From Actinophytocola oryzae (GTDB lineage: Bacteria; Actinomycetota; Actinomycetes; Mycobacteriales; Pseudonocardiaceae), in contig NZ_SOCP01000019.1 in the NCBI RefSeq assembly GCF_004364325.1, positions 124,001 to 188,000 of the forward strand: 64,000 bases of DNA, read 5' to 3'. The stretch's first letter is position 1; every line of letters starts with the position of its first letter. The notes under the pieces are model-generated. The model did not search any database. It had not been told where the DNA came from and saw nothing but the letters and a program-made list of their open reading frames with translations. A program made the position numbers and the translations under genes. Positions 1 to 8,470 of the stretch are shown piece by piece.

Positions 1-820
1 GCAGGCCGAGGGCGAGCCCGCCGCCGTGCGGGTCGCCGAAGGTGCGCTCCGCCATCTCCGGGAAGAGCGCCCTCGGCATGCCCGCGACCATCGCGATGAT
101 GTCCAGCAGGAAACTTGCCAACAAGACGTTCTTCGCGGCGATATAACGGAACCCGTCCGCTATGTCCCGCAGGCCCGCTTTGCGCTTGACCCCGTCCAGC
201 GGCGCGAGCCTGGGCAGCCCCGCGATCAGGAGGGTCGCGATCACGAGCACGATCGAGTCGATCAGGTACAGGATCGGCAGGCCCGCGAGCGGCATGAGCG
301 CGCCGGCCAGCAGCGGGCCGAAGACCATGCCGAACGACCCGACGGTCGCCGAGAGCGCGGTGGCCGGCGCGATCAGCTCCGCGGGCACGAGTCGTGCGAC
401 GGCGGCGGTGCGGGTCGGCAGGTTGACCGCCACGAACGCCTGCTGCACCGCGAACAGGCCGAGCACGACCCAGACGCTCGTGCCGACGACGGCGAGGAGC
501 CAGAACAGGCCCGAGGTGAGCGCGACCCCGACGTTCGTGACGAGGATGACCGACCGCCGGTCGAAGGCGTCGGCCAGCGCGCCGCCCCAGAGCCCGAAGA
601 TCAGCAGCGGGACGAGACCGAAGGCACCGGCGAGACCCACGTACGCGGAGGAGCCGGTGAGGTCGAAGACCTGCTTTGGCACGGCCACCGTGGTGAGCTG
701 CGAGCCGACCGCGGTGATGGCCGTCGAGATCCAGAGCCGCCGGTAGGTCGGAATCCGTAACGGCCGGGTGTCGATTGCCACCCGGACCCGTTTGGCACTC
801 TTAGCTGCGGAAACGGCCAC
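1..820 (-). CDS. MFS transporter, partial (3' end outside window)
   Basis: The minus-strand frame is open from a GTG at 820 to the window edge, so 273 codons of a longer gene are visible. The protein shows hydrophobic segments of a major facilitator. The loop after helix 2 reads GGALADAFDRRS, which fits MFS motif A. The general type is the EntS-like MFS_3 group, so an efflux role in the cell membrane is likely, but the substrate cannot be told. An in-frame TAG at 824-826 closes the frame just upstream, so 820 is the earliest start; there is no clear ribosome-binding site, and a GTG near 781 is an alternative. Confidence 0.8.
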   Translation of the reverse strand, partial: MAVSAAKSAKRVRVAIDTRPLRIPTYRRLWISTAITAVGSQLTTVAVPKQVFDLTGSSAYVGLAGAFGLVPLLIFGLWGGALADAFDRRSVILVTNVGVALTSGLFWLLAVVGTSVWVVLGLFAVQQAFVAVNLPTRTAAVARLVPAELIAPATALSATVGSFGMVFGPLLAGALMPLAGLPILYLIDSIVLVIATLLIAGLPRLAPLDGVKRKAGLRDIADGFRYIAAKNVLLASFLLDIIAMVAGMPRALFPEMAERTFGDPHGGGLALGL

Positions 821-875
821 AACCTATGAGCTTAGGCGCGCTAACGACCTGACGGCGCGTGAGTTTGGTCAACAA

Positions 876-909
876 GAAAGGCGCGCTCCGTGTCCGGAAC
901 GCGCCTTTC
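876..909. terminator. Rho-independent-type hairpin after pdxH
   Basis: A perfect 10-bp stem (876-885 paired with 900-909, GAAAGGCGCG) encloses a 14-nt loop. It lies 11 bases beyond the pdxH stop on the minus strand and before the MFS gene. Confidence 0.7.
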
Positions 910-919
910 GTCGTGTTGC

Positions 920-1594
920 TTACGGGCCTACGCGCTCGACCTGCCAGCCGTCGCGTCCCTGCCGGAAACGGAGGCGGTCGTGCATGCGGTCCATGCGTCC
1001 CTGCCAGAACTCGACCACCTCGGGACGGATGCGCCAGCCACCCCAGTGCGGCGGCACGGGCACCTCGTCGGAGTCCGCGAAGCGGCGCTGGACGTTCGAC
1101 AGCGCGTTCTCCAGGACCGTCCGGTCCCGTACGACGATCGACTGCGGTGAGGCCCACGCGCCGAGCTGCGAGCCTCGGGGCCGCGAAGCCCAGTAGGTCT
1201 TGGTCTCGGCGGCGCTGACCTTCTCGACCGTGCCGCGGACGGTGGCCTGGCGGTGCAGCGTGTACCAGGGGAAGGTGGCCGACGCGAAGCGCGTGGCCAT
1301 GAGGTCGTGGCTCTTGGCCGAGGTGTAGTTGGTGAAGAAGACGACACCGCGCTCGTCGAGCCCCTTCAGCAGCACGGTGCGCGATGCCGGGATGCCGTCC
1401 GCGTTCGCCGTGGCGAGGACCATGGCGTTCGGCTCGGGCGACCCCGCGTTGATGGCATCGTCCAGCCACTGCTGCAGCTGCTCGTGCCAGGTGCCGGCCA
1501 GCTCGCTCTCGCTCAGCGTCCCCACTTCGTAGGACACCCGCATCGTGGGCAGGGCGAGCGCGATGTCCGGCGTGGCAATGTCGGCGTCCGCCAT
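920..1594 (-). CDS. pdxH: Pyridoxamine/pyridoxine 5'-phosphate oxidase
   Basis: A 224-residue FMN-dependent oxidase that makes pyridoxal 5'-phosphate from pyridoxamine or pyridoxine phosphate, the last step of vitamin B6 salvage, in the cytosol. The length is normal for the family. Typical segments are RTVLLKG near residue 70, FFTNYTSAKS near 86, the SRPRGSQLGAWAS stretch near 138 that belongs to the FMN/substrate site, and the conserved C-terminal part around WRIRPEVVEFWQG and HDRLRF. A GAGGAG ribosome-binding site lies about 9 bases before the ATG. It is a stand-alone gene followed by a strong hairpin. PLP made here serves enzymes such as SerC, encoded 13 kb away. Confidence 0.95.
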   Translation of the reverse strand: MADADIATPDIALALPTMRVSYEVGTLSESELAGTWHEQLQQWLDDAINAGSPEPNAMVLATANADGIPASRTVLLKGLDERGVVFFTNYTSAKSHDLMATRFASATFPWYTLHRQATVRGTVEKVSAAETKTYWASRPRGSQLGAWASPQSIVVRDRTVLENALSNVQRRFADSDEVPVPPHWGGWRIRPEVVEFWQGRMDRMHDRLRFRQGRDGWQVERVGP

Positions 1595-1674
1595 CCTTGG
1601 TCTCCTCGACGCGTAGGGATTACCTCACGTTTCGACAGTACGGGGGAACCTGGTCCACCGAAACCGCGTGCTGG

Positions 1675-1700
1675 GTGACGACGCACACTTGAATCGATCT
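1675..1700 (-). promoter_or_regulatory. Candidate upstream element shared with the ureA promoter region
   Basis: On the minus strand this reads AGATCGATTCA followed by AGTGTG, about 95 bases before pdxH. A near copy (same 11 bases, then GTTGTG) lies about 70 bases before ureA at 7062-7072. Both sit at similar distances from minus-strand genes. Function is inferred only from the repeat. Confidence 0.25.
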
Positions 1701-1723
1701 GGAAACACTGCGTTCGCAGAACG

Positions 1724-2365
1724 TTAGGCCGGACGGGTGATGGCCGCGACGAACAGCTCCCGGATCTCGACGGCGACGGCCTCGACCGGCACCGCGGGCT
1801 CGTCCGTCTGCCACGCACGCACCAGCTGGGTCACCGCGCCCACGAGCGCGATGGCCGTCAGCCGGTAGTCCCTCGGCGGCGCGAGCCCGGCCGCCGCGGC
1901 CCGCTCGCACTCGGCCGTGATGAAGTCGACGTACCGCTTGAACCATTCCTGGTGCTGGCGCTCCATCGACTGGCTGATCCCGGGCGCCTCGACATAGTTC
2001 AGCCGGGGATAACGCGGATCGGATGTGACAGCCTCGACGAAAGCGTTCACCAAAGTGGTGATTCGAGTTAGTGCATCCGCATCAGCCAGCGAGTCGAGCA
2101 CCGGAAGCATGCGCTTCATCGCGATCGTGTTGATGTGCGCGTGCAGTTCCAGGAGCAGCGCTTCCTTGCTTGCGAACTTCTCGTAGAAATTCCTGGTGGA
2201 AACACCTGCCCGCGCACACAGATCGGCGATCTTGGTCTTGTGATAACCGCGGGTGGTGAACTCGTCCAGTGCGGCCTCGAGGAGTCGTTCCCGTCGCTCG
2301 GCGCGACGCTGCTCGGTGTCCACCCCTCGGTACATCCGGCTGTGCGCACCCGCGCCCTGAGCCAT
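1724..2365 (-). CDS. TetR-family transcriptional regulator
   Basis: A 213-residue TetR-type repressor. The helix-turn-helix is in the first 60 residues, with the family pattern of a DEFTTRGYHKTKIADLCARAG stretch followed by STRNFYEKFASKEALL. The C-terminal ligand domain is variable, so the inducer cannot be predicted. The ATG at 2365 is chosen because AAGGAGAGG lies 6 bases upstream; an in-frame ATG 39 bases earlier has no such signal. The gene has a palindromic operator candidate about 50 bases upstream, suggesting autoregulation. No obvious divergent target is adjacent; the next gene upstream is the end of ureD. Confidence 0.9.
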   Translation of the reverse strand: MAQGAGAHSRMYRGVDTEQRRAERRERLLEAALDEFTTRGYHKTKIADLCARAGVSTRNFYEKFASKEALLLELHAHINTIAMKRMLPVLDSLADADALTRITTLVNAFVEAVTSDPRYPRLNYVEAPGISQSMERQHQEWFKRYVDFITAECERAAAAGLAPPRDYRLTAIALVGAVTQLVRAWQTDEPAVPVEAVAVEIRELFVAAITRPA

Positions 2366-2410
2366 CGAACCTCTCCTTGGCGCTATGTAAAACAGGTCCG
2401 GCAATTCTGA

Positions 2411-2437
2411 AATTGGTAATTACCAGTACAGTGGTAA
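2411..2437. promoter_or_regulatory. Candidate operator for the TetR gene
   Basis: A perfect 10-bp palindrome GGTAATTACC (2415-2424) is followed by an overlapping inverted repeat TACCA-N6-TGGTA (2421-2436), giving three related half-sites. The low-GC block stands out from its surroundings and lies just upstream of the TetR start, the usual place for an autoregulatory operator. Confidence 0.5.
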
Positions 2438-2665
2438 GTGGTCTGACGTGGTCGGCGGAATCCTCCCACGAGTTGTCCGCGCCGTGTTGACCATCTTCAG
2501 GCGAACCGTTGTACACCCAGGCCGGTGGCGGGGTGCGCGGGACCCCTGTTCGTGATCACCATCTGAAAAGAAAATGCTCACCGCGCCGTTTCGGCGGGTC
2601 CCCCGATCGTGTGACCTGCGCAAATGACATAGCGCAACGTGCATGAGCGATCAGCCATGAATCGG
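2438..2665. other. Intergenic stretch without a recognised gene
   Basis: Together with the operator this makes about 300 bases between the TetR gene and ureD. No coding-like frame, RNA gene or strong hairpin was recognised in the remainder. Confidence 0.5.
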
Positions 2666-3349
2666 TTACCGACCGTCATGACTGTAACCGAGCACACGTG
2701 CGGCGGTCACGGCGTCGTCGGCGACGGCGGTCGTGAGGGTGCCGCCCGCCGCCAGACGGGTGCGGGACCACCACTCGCCGCTGGCCGCCTCGCGGGTGTC
2801 GGAGGTCGACAGTTCGGTGGCGAGGACTCGTTTCCCCAGCAACGATTCCACTGTGGCCGCGACGCGCTGCCGGAGTACCGGACGACCACAGCGAGTGACG
2901 TGCATGGCCGTGTACAGCTCTCCGGGTTGTTCACCGGATCGCCCCAGGACAACCGTCTCCCGGGTGCGGAACCGGGCACCCTCGCCGAGTGCGACCGTGA
3001 GCGTGGCCTCGTGCGTGGCCCGCCTGGTGACGACGGTCGGCTCGGGGAGGTAGTCGACGGAGGCACCCTCGCCGAGTTCGATGTGAACGCTCGTGTGACT
3101 CTTCGCGTTGTGGGGACCGGGAAGCACGACACTGGCCGCGATCCCCCGGAGGGTGAGGCAGGCTCGCGGGCCGACCAGGACGGTCAGGGTCAGCTCGTCA
3201 CCGCCGAGCGGGCCCGCCGCGGAGCCGACGAGGTGCACGACCGGCTGCCCCCGCACGGGCAGGAGCGTCAGCGGGGCGTCCGACCGCAGCTCACGCACGA
3301 CGAACCGGCCCCCGTCCGCCTCGACGGTCAGCCGCGCAGATGCTTTCAC
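2666..3349 (-). CDS. ureD: Urease accessory protein UreD
   Basis: A 227-residue UreD/UreH scaffold that binds the urease apoprotein with UreF and UreG during nickel and CO2 delivery. Family features include [20 protein letters not shown] near residue 25, GDELTL near 45, [10 protein letters not shown] in the middle and RVLGYS at the end. The start is a GTG overlapping the ureG stop (GTGA); the frame is open further upstream but the overlap and the family start support 3349. It is the last gene of the urease operon. The length is at the short end of the family, as common in actinobacteria. Confidence 0.92.
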   Translation of the reverse strand: MKASARLTVEADGGRFVVRELRSDAPLTLLPVRGQPVVHLVGSAAGPLGGDELTLTVLVGPRACLTLRGIAASVVLPGPHNAKSHTSVHIELGEGASVDYLPEPTVVTRRATHEATLTVALGEGARFRTRETVVLGRSGEQPGELYTAMHVTRCGRPVLRQRVAATVESLLGKRVLATELSTSDTREAASGEWWSRTRLAAGGTLTTAVADDAVTAARVLGYSHDGR

Positions 3350-4035
3350 CCCAACTGTTTCCGCACCCAGTCGGACACTTCGGGTGCCTCCGGCGTCACC
3401 ACGAGCGACTGCTGGACCACCGGCAGCCCGCCCCGGATGCGGTGGGCGTCTCCCGCCATCACACCGAGGTCGGCCCCGACCAGCGGTGCGAGGTCGGTCT
3501 TGTTGATCACGAGCAGGTCGGCGGTGGTGACCCCGGGACCACCCTTGCGCGGCACCTTGTCCCCACCGGCGACGTCGACGACGAAGACCTGACGGTCCAC
3601 GAGCCCCCGGCTGAACACGGCCGTGAGGTTGTCGCCGCCACTCTCGATGATCACGAGGCGCAACGCGGGGAAGCGCTCGGTGAGCGTGTCGACCGCGTCG
3701 AGGTTGGCGGTGATGTCGTCCCGGATGGCCGTGTGCGGGCAACAACCGGTCTGGACGGCCTCGATGCGGGCAGGGTCGAGCACCCCGGCACGGCGGAGGA
3801 AGTCGGCGTCCTCCGTCGTGTAGATGTCGTTGGTCACCACGGCCAGCTCGATCTCCTGACCCAGCGACCGGCAGAGTGCGGCGACGAGCGCGGTCTTGCC
3901 GCTCCCGACGGGCCCGCCGATCCCGATCCGTACGGGCCGGTCGCCCGCGGGCGGTGCGGGATGCGGGTCCGGTTCGGACACGGTCGGGTCGAAGCTGACC
4001 GGATGGGCGTGGTCGTGGCTGTGCTCAGCTGACAA
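3346..4035 (-). CDS. ureG: Urease accessory GTPase UreG
   Basis: A 229-residue SIMIBI-class GTPase that powers nickel insertion into urease. Visible are a histidine-rich N-terminus (HSHDHAHP), the P-loop [11 protein letters not shown], the nickel-binding [12 protein letters not shown] motif (the CPH site), the ESGGDNL motif and the [13 protein letters not shown] guanine-specificity motif. The start is probably the TTG at 4035, inside the end of ureF (11-base overlap), because it keeps the His-rich leader and follows AGAGG. The His-rich leader may store nickel, which is relevant because no ureE is present in this operon. Confidence 0.92.
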   Translation of the reverse strand: MSAEHSHDHAHPVSFDPTVSEPDPHPAPPAGDRPVRIGIGGPVGSGKTALVAALCRSLGQEIELAVVTNDIYTTEDADFLRRAGVLDPARIEAVQTGCCPHTAIRDDITANLDAVDTLTERFPALRLVIIESGGDNLTAVFSRGLVDRQVFVVDVAGGDKVPRKGGPGVTTADLLVINKTDLAPLVGADLGVMAGDAHRIRGGLPVVQQSLVVTPEAPEVSDWVRKQLG

Positions 4036-4690
4036 AGAGACGCACCTCTTCCCGATGGTGGCGGTCGTGCTCCTCGGCGAGGAGGTCGAGACCCGGCGCG
4101 CCAGGCGCGGGCAGCAGAGCGGGCGCGAGATGCGCGACGGCGACGGCATCGGCGGCCACGGCCTCGATCCCGGCGGCGAGTCCCGCGACGATCCCGTTGA
4201 CCCGCAGGGGATCCAACCCGAGCAGCCGCACGCTCGCGCTGGCCGGGCCCGAGACGGACAGGTAGGCGGCGGCGAGTGCGGCGGCCTCCGGCGTCCCACT
4301 GGCGACGACGCCGAGAACCACCGCGTGGTGCGGCCGGGGCACCGCCGCGAGGAGGCCTTCCGTCGGCGCACCCATCATCTTCGCCGCTCTCGCCGTCGCC
4401 CTGCCCTGTGCTCGGGAGGCCGCCCGCTGGGCCGCCGACGGCGTGCGGGCGTCCAGCTCGGCGTCCACCTCGGCCCATTCCGTGAAGCCCCGGGCGGACA
4501 GGTGGGCCGACGCGGCGGCGAAGACCGCCGCGAGCGCACCCGCAGAGTGCAGCCGGACGCGGAGGAACGAGGGCAGGTCCGCCTCCGTCCTGACCATGCC
4601 GCGAGACGCCGCCTCCTCCAGGCCGCCCGAGTGCGCATGGCCGCCGCCGGGGAAGCGGGAGTCGGCCAGCAGCAACGCCAGTACGTTCAT
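4025..4690 (-). CDS. ureF: Urease accessory protein UreF
   Basis: A 221-residue all-helical UreF that bridges UreD-urease and UreG and checks GTP use during metallocentre assembly. The family start [20 protein letters not shown] is present at residues 6-25, with the conserved FP-G-HSGG-E pattern, and the C-terminal end is normal. Its ATG overlaps the ureC stop (TGATG), so translation is probably coupled. It fits the standard order ureABCFGD of actinobacterial urease operons. Confidence 0.93.
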   Translation of the reverse strand: MNVLALLLADSRFPGGGHAHSGGLEEAASRGMVRTEADLPSFLRVRLHSAGALAAVFAAASAHLSARGFTEWAEVDAELDARTPSAAQRAASRAQGRATARAAKMMGAPTEGLLAAVPRPHHAVVLGVVASGTPEAAALAAAYLSVSGPASASVRLLGLDPLRVNGIVAGLAAGIEAVAADAVAVAHLAPALLPAPGAPGLDLLAEEHDRHHREEVRLFVS

Positions 4691-6399
4691 CAGACCAGGA
4701 AGTACCGTTGTGCCATCGGCAGCTCCGACACCGGCGCCGGTTCTATCAGCTCGCCGTTCACGTGGACCGCGAAGCTGTCCGGGTCCACCGTCACCGTCGG
4801 CAGGTCGTCGTTGTTCACCATGTCGGCCTTGGTGACGCCGCGTGCGTTCGACAGCGGGGCGAGCGGGGTCGACGTGCCGAGGTCGAGGTGTTGCGCGGAC
4901 GGCGCGACGAAGTGCAGGCTCGACGCGGCCGCCACGCGGGGGGCCGCGCCGTACATCGGGCGTGCCAGCACGGGTTGCGGTGTCGGGATCGACGCGTTCG
5001 CGTCACCCATCGCGGCCCACGCGATGAAGCCGCCCTTCAACACGACCGAGGGCTTCACGCCGAAGAACTTCGGCTCCCACAGCACGAGGTCGGCCAGCTT
5101 GCCCACCTCGACAGACCCGATCTCGTGTGCGATGCCGTGCGCGATGGCCGGGTTGATCGTGTACTTCGCCACGTACCGCCGCGCCCGCATGTTGTCCGCG
5201 GCACCGTCTCCCGCCAGCGCACCACGGCGGCGCTTGTTCACGTGCGCCGTCTGCCAGGTGCGGATGATCACCTCGCCGATGCGGCCCATCGCCTGGGCGT
5301 CCGAGCCGATCATCGAGATCGCGCCGAGGTCGTGCAGCACGTCCTCCGCCGCGATCGTCGTCGGGCGGATGCGGCTCTCGGCGAACGCGAGGTCCTCCGG
5401 CACCGACGGGTTGAGGTGGTGGCACACCATGAGCATGTCCAGGTGCTCGTCGATGGTGTTCACCGTGTGCGGGCGCGTCGGGTTCGTCGACGACGGCAGG
5501 ATGTTCGGCAGGCCCACCACCGTGATGATGTCCGGCGCGTGCCCGCCACCCGCGCCCTCCGTGTGGTAGGCGTTGATGGACCGGCCCGCGATGGCATCCA
5601 CAGTGGACTCGACGAAGCCCGCCTCGTTGAGCGTGTCCGTGTGGATGGCCACCTGGACGCCCGTCTCCTCCGCGACCCGCAGGCACGCGTCGATCGCGGC
5701 GGGGGTGGTGCCCCAGTCCTCGTGCAGCTTGAAACCACCGGCGCCCGCGGCGACCTGCTCCCGCAGACCGTCAGGCGACACCGTGTTGCCCTTGCCCAGC
5801 AGCAGGACGTTCACCGGCTGGCCGTCCATCGCGGCCAGCATGCGCCCCAGGTTCCACGCGCCGGAGGTGACCGTCGTCGCCTTGCTGCTCTCCGCGGGTC
5901 CGATGCCGCCGCCGATCAGCGTGGTCACCCCGGACGCCAGCGCCGTGTCCGTCAGCTGTGGACAGATGAAGTGGACGTGGCAGTCGACGCCGCCAGCCGT
6001 CAGGATCTTGCCGTTGCCGCCGATGACCTCCGTCGACGGCCCGATCACCAGCGCGGGGTCGACACCGTCCATGGTGTCCGGGTTGCCCGCCTTGCCGATG
6101 CCGACGATCCGTCCATCCCGGACGCCGACGTCCGCTTTCACGACGCCCCAGTGGTCCAGCACCACCACGCCGGTGATCACCAGGTCCGGCGCGCCTTCGG
6201 CGCGGGTCACGAGCGACTGGCCCATGGACTCGCGGATCACCTTGCCGCCGCCGAAGATCACCTCGTCGCCGGAGCCGCCGGGGCCCATGGCGCGGTCCTC
6301 CGTCACCTCGATCAGCAGGTCCGTGTCCGCCAGGCGGATCCGGTCACCGACCGTCGGCCCCAGCAACGATGCGTAGCGCGCCCGCTCCACGGAGCTCAC
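4690..6399 (-). CDS. ureC: Urease subunit alpha
   Basis: The 569-residue catalytic subunit of urease, which hydrolyses urea to ammonia and carbamate with two nickel ions in the cytosol. All expected ligands are visible: H141 and H143 (CHVHFICP), the lysine to be carbamylated K224 ([10 protein letters not shown]), H253 (AIHTDT), H279 ([10 protein letters not shown]), the flap C326-H327 (MVCHHLNP) and D367 ([11 protein letters not shown]). The length is that of the family. The start is a GTG overlapping the ureB stop. There is nothing to suggest inactivity. Confidence 0.98.
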   Translation of the reverse strand: MSSVERARYASLLGPTVGDRIRLADTDLLIEVTEDRAMGPGGSGDEVIFGGGKVIRESMGQSLVTRAEGAPDLVITGVVVLDHWGVVKADVGVRDGRIVGIGKAGNPDTMDGVDPALVIGPSTEVIGGNGKILTAGGVDCHVHFICPQLTDTALASGVTTLIGGGIGPAESSKATTVTSGAWNLGRMLAAMDGQPVNVLLLGKGNTVSPDGLREQVAAGAGGFKLHEDWGTTPAAIDACLRVAEETGVQVAIHTDTLNEAGFVESTVDAIAGRSINAYHTEGAGGGHAPDIITVVGLPNILPSSTNPTRPHTVNTIDEHLDMLMVCHHLNPSVPEDLAFAESRIRPTTIAAEDVLHDLGAISMIGSDAQAMGRIGEVIIRTWQTAHVNKRRRGALAGDGAADNMRARRYVAKYTINPAIAHGIAHEIGSVEVGKLADLVLWEPKFFGVKPSVVLKGGFIAWAAMGDANASIPTPQPVLARPMYGAAPRVAAASSLHFVAPSAQHLDLGTSTPLAPLSNARGVTKADMVNNDDLPTVTVDPDSFAVHVNGELIEPAPVSELPMAQRYFLV

Positions 6400-6680
6400 C
6401 GCAGACCCGGCACGACTCGCCGCCCCGCCAGGGGAACCAGCGAGACCTCACGCTCCACACCGGGCTCGAACCGGACGGACGTGCCCGCCGGGACGTCCAG
6501 CCGGTGCCCGTCCGCGAGGGTGCGGTCGAACTCGAGCGCCGGGTTCGCCACCGCGAAGTGGTAGTGCGAACCGACCTGCACCGGCCGGTCGCCGGTGTTG
6601 CGCACGACGAGCCGCACCCTCGGGCGCCCGGGGTTCAGCTCGACCGGCTCGGCCGCCGGCAGGATCTCACCTGGGATCAC
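6396..6680 (-). CDS. ureB: Urease subunit beta
   Basis: The 94-residue beta subunit of the three-subunit bacterial urease. The start [17 protein letters not shown] and the [16 protein letters not shown] segment are the family hallmarks. It lies 11 bases after ureA and overlaps ureC by four bases, so the three structural genes are translated together. It is separate from ureA, unlike the fused subunits of Helicobacter. Confidence 0.97.
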   Translation of the reverse strand: MIPGEILPAAEPVELNPGRPRVRLVVRNTGDRPVQVGSHYHFAVANPALEFDRTLADGHRLDVPAGTSVRFEPGVEREVSLVPLAGRRVVPGLR

Positions 6681-6691
6681 GAAAGCCCCTC

Positions 6692-6994
6692 CTAGACGAT
6701 CGGGCTGTGGACGGTCACGAGCTTCGTGCCGTCCGGGAAGGTGGCCTCCACCTGGACCGAGTCGATCATCTCGGGCACGCCCGACATGACCTGCGCCCGC
6801 GTCAGCACCGAACGGCCGCTGCTCATCAGCTCGCCGACGGAGCGACCGTCACGCGCACCCTCGATCACGTGTTCGGTGATGAGCGCCACGGCCTCGGGGT
6901 AGTTGAGCAGCACGCCCCGGTCGAGCCTGCGGCGCGCGACGTCGGCCGCGAAGAGAACCAGCAGCTTGTCCCGTTCCTGGGGCGTCAGGTGCAT
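6692..6994 (-). CDS. ureA: Urease subunit gamma
   Basis: The 100-residue gamma subunit, first gene of the urease operon. The start [20 protein letters not shown] and the core [20 protein letters not shown] match the family closely, and the end [18 protein letters not shown] is complete. The upstream region (6995-7139) is shared with the divergent citrate synthase gene and contains the element also seen before pdxH, so nitrogen- or growth-linked control may act there. That link is inference. Confidence 0.97.
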   Translation of the reverse strand: MHLTPQERDKLLVLFAADVARRRLDRGVLLNYPEAVALITEHVIEGARDGRSVGELMSSGRSVLTRAQVMSGVPEMIDSVQVEATFPDGTKLVTVHSPIV

Positions 6995-7049
6995 GGAAGG
7001 TGTCTACCACCCCGTGCGGCCCTGGTTCCGCTCTGGAAACACGGGTGTT

Positions 7050-7072
7050 ACGCGGCACAACTGAATCGATCT
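7050..7072 (-). promoter_or_regulatory. Second copy of the AGATCGATTCA upstream element
   Basis: The minus strand reads AGATCGATTCA then GTTGTGC, the same core as at 1690-1700. It lies about 70 bases upstream of ureA and also upstream of citA on the other strand. This suggests a shared promoter or operator. Low certainty. Confidence 0.25.
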
Positions 7073-7217
7073 CCTAAATCGTGACCGAAACCACCGCTCG
7101 GGACAATTGCCACCGAGGTAGAAAGAAGAGGAAGGTTGGTTGACCGCGCGGCCCGGGGGAACGGTGCGAATGCCGCGCGATGAAAGCTCGGGGACTGGCG
7201 GAGAGGCTGGTAAAACC

Positions 7218-8369
7218 ATGCACAGCGCGGTGCGGCAGGCAGACACACCGGCGGCGGCCGAGCCCGACGACGGCTTTCGACCCGGACTGGAGGGCGTTGT
7301 CGCCTTCCGCACCGAGATCGCGGAACCGGACCGCGACGGTGGCGCCCTGCGTTACCGCGGCGTGAACATTGAGGACCTGGCAGGCAAAGTCACGTTCGGC
7401 GACGTGTGGGCACTCCTCGTCGACGGCCGTTTCGGCAAGAGCCTGCCGCCCGCCGAGCCGTTCCCGATCCCGGTCCACACCGGTGACGTGCGGGTCGACG
7501 TGCAGGCGGCACTTGCCATGCTCGCCCCCATCTGGGACTACAAGCCGCTGCTGGACATCACCGAGGCCGAGGCACGCGACCAGCTCGCGCGGGCGTCGGT
7601 GATGGCGCTGTCGTACGTGGCGCAGTCCGCCAGGGGCATCGGCCGCGCGGCGGTGCCGCAGCGGCGGATCGACGAGTGCTCGACCATCACCGAGCGGTTC
7701 ATGACGCGCTGGCGCGGCGAGCCGGACCCGGCACACGTGCAGGCCATCGACGCCTACTGGGTGTCGGCCGCCGAGCACGGCCTCAACGCCTCCACCTTCA
7801 CCGCCCGTGTCATCGCGTCGACCGGCGCGGACGTCGCGGCGGCCCTGTCCGGCGCGATCGGCGCCATGTCCGGTCCGCTGCACGGCGGCGCGCCCGCCAG
7901 GGTGCTGCCGATGATCGAGCAGGTCGAGAAGGTCGGCGACGCGCACAAGGTCGTGTCCGGCATCCTCGACCGGGGCGAGCGGATGATGGGTTTCGGGCAC
8001 CGCGTGTACCGCGCGGAGGACCCCCGCGCCCGAGTACTTCGCCGCACCTGCAAGGAGTTGGGTGCCGCAAGGTACGAGGTGGCCGCCGAGCTGGAGCAGG
8101 CCGCGCTGACCGAGCTGCGTGAGCGCCGCCCCGACCGCGCGATCGAGACGAACGTCGAGTTCTGGGCCGCGGTGATCCTGGACTTCGCGCAGGTGCCGCC
8201 GCACATGATGCCGTCGATGTTCACGTGTGCCCGTACCGCGGGCTGGTGCGCGCACGTGCTAGAGCAGAAGCGGACCGGCCGCCTGGTCCGGCCGTCGGCG
8301 AAGTACGTGGGCCCCGGCCCGCGGACGCCGGACGAGGTCGAGGGCTGGGAGACGGTCACCTCCTACTGA
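7218..8369 (+). CDS. citA: Citrate synthase 2 (CitA type)
   Basis: Condenses oxaloacetate and acetyl-CoA to citrate in the cytosol. From the ATG at 7218 it has 383 residues, the size of the mycobacterial CitA proteins, which it resembles strongly (GLEGVVAF, GALRYRGVNIEDL, FGDVWALLVDG, ASTFTARVIASTGADV). Catalytic residues are visible: histidine in PLHGGAP near residue 219, histidine in GFGHRVY near 259 and the aspartate in AVILD near 321. The frame is open to a TTG at 7140 preceded by AGAGGAAGG, and an ATG at 7170 is also possible, so the N-terminus could be 16-26 residues longer. It is divergent from the urease operon. Confidence 0.95.
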   Translation: MHSAVRQADTPAAAEPDDGFRPGLEGVVAFRTEIAEPDRDGGALRYRGVNIEDLAGKVTFGDVWALLVDGRFGKSLPPAEPFPIPVHTGDVRVDVQAALAMLAPIWDYKPLLDITEAEARDQLARASVMALSYVAQSARGIGRAAVPQRRIDECSTITERFMTRWRGEPDPAHVQAIDAYWVSAAEHGLNASTFTARVIASTGADVAAALSGAIGAMSGPLHGGAPARVLPMIEQVEKVGDAHKVVSGILDRGERMMGFGHRVYRAEDPRARVLRRTCKELGAARYEVAAELEQAALTELRERRPDRAIETNVEFWAAVILDFAQVPPHMMPSMFTCARTAGWCAHVLEQKRTGRLVRPSAKYVGPGPRTPDEVEGWETVTSY

Positions 8370-8377
8370 GGTTTCAC

Positions 8378-8407
8378 CCGATCGGGACGCCACTGTCCAC
8401 CGATCGG
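8378..8407. repeat. Paired CCGATCGG palindromes
   Basis: Two copies of the self-complementary CCGATCGG (8378-8385 and 8400-8407) are spaced 22 bases start to start, about two helical turns. They lie between the citA stop and the ABC gene. They can pair as a hairpin ending citA or act as a two-site operator for the ABC/two-component unit. Confidence 0.35.
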
Positions 8408-8470
8408 ATGACAGCGGGATTCAGTCGCGCGGACGTTTCCTTCCCGCGGCTGTCGCGACACGATTTCCCC

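Noticed and set aside
3896-6564. Two long plus-strand open frames (about 557 and 618 codons) across the urease genes
   Set aside because: They are antisense shadows caused by high GC third positions; the minus strand has complete ureC, ureF and ureG with all catalytic motifs.
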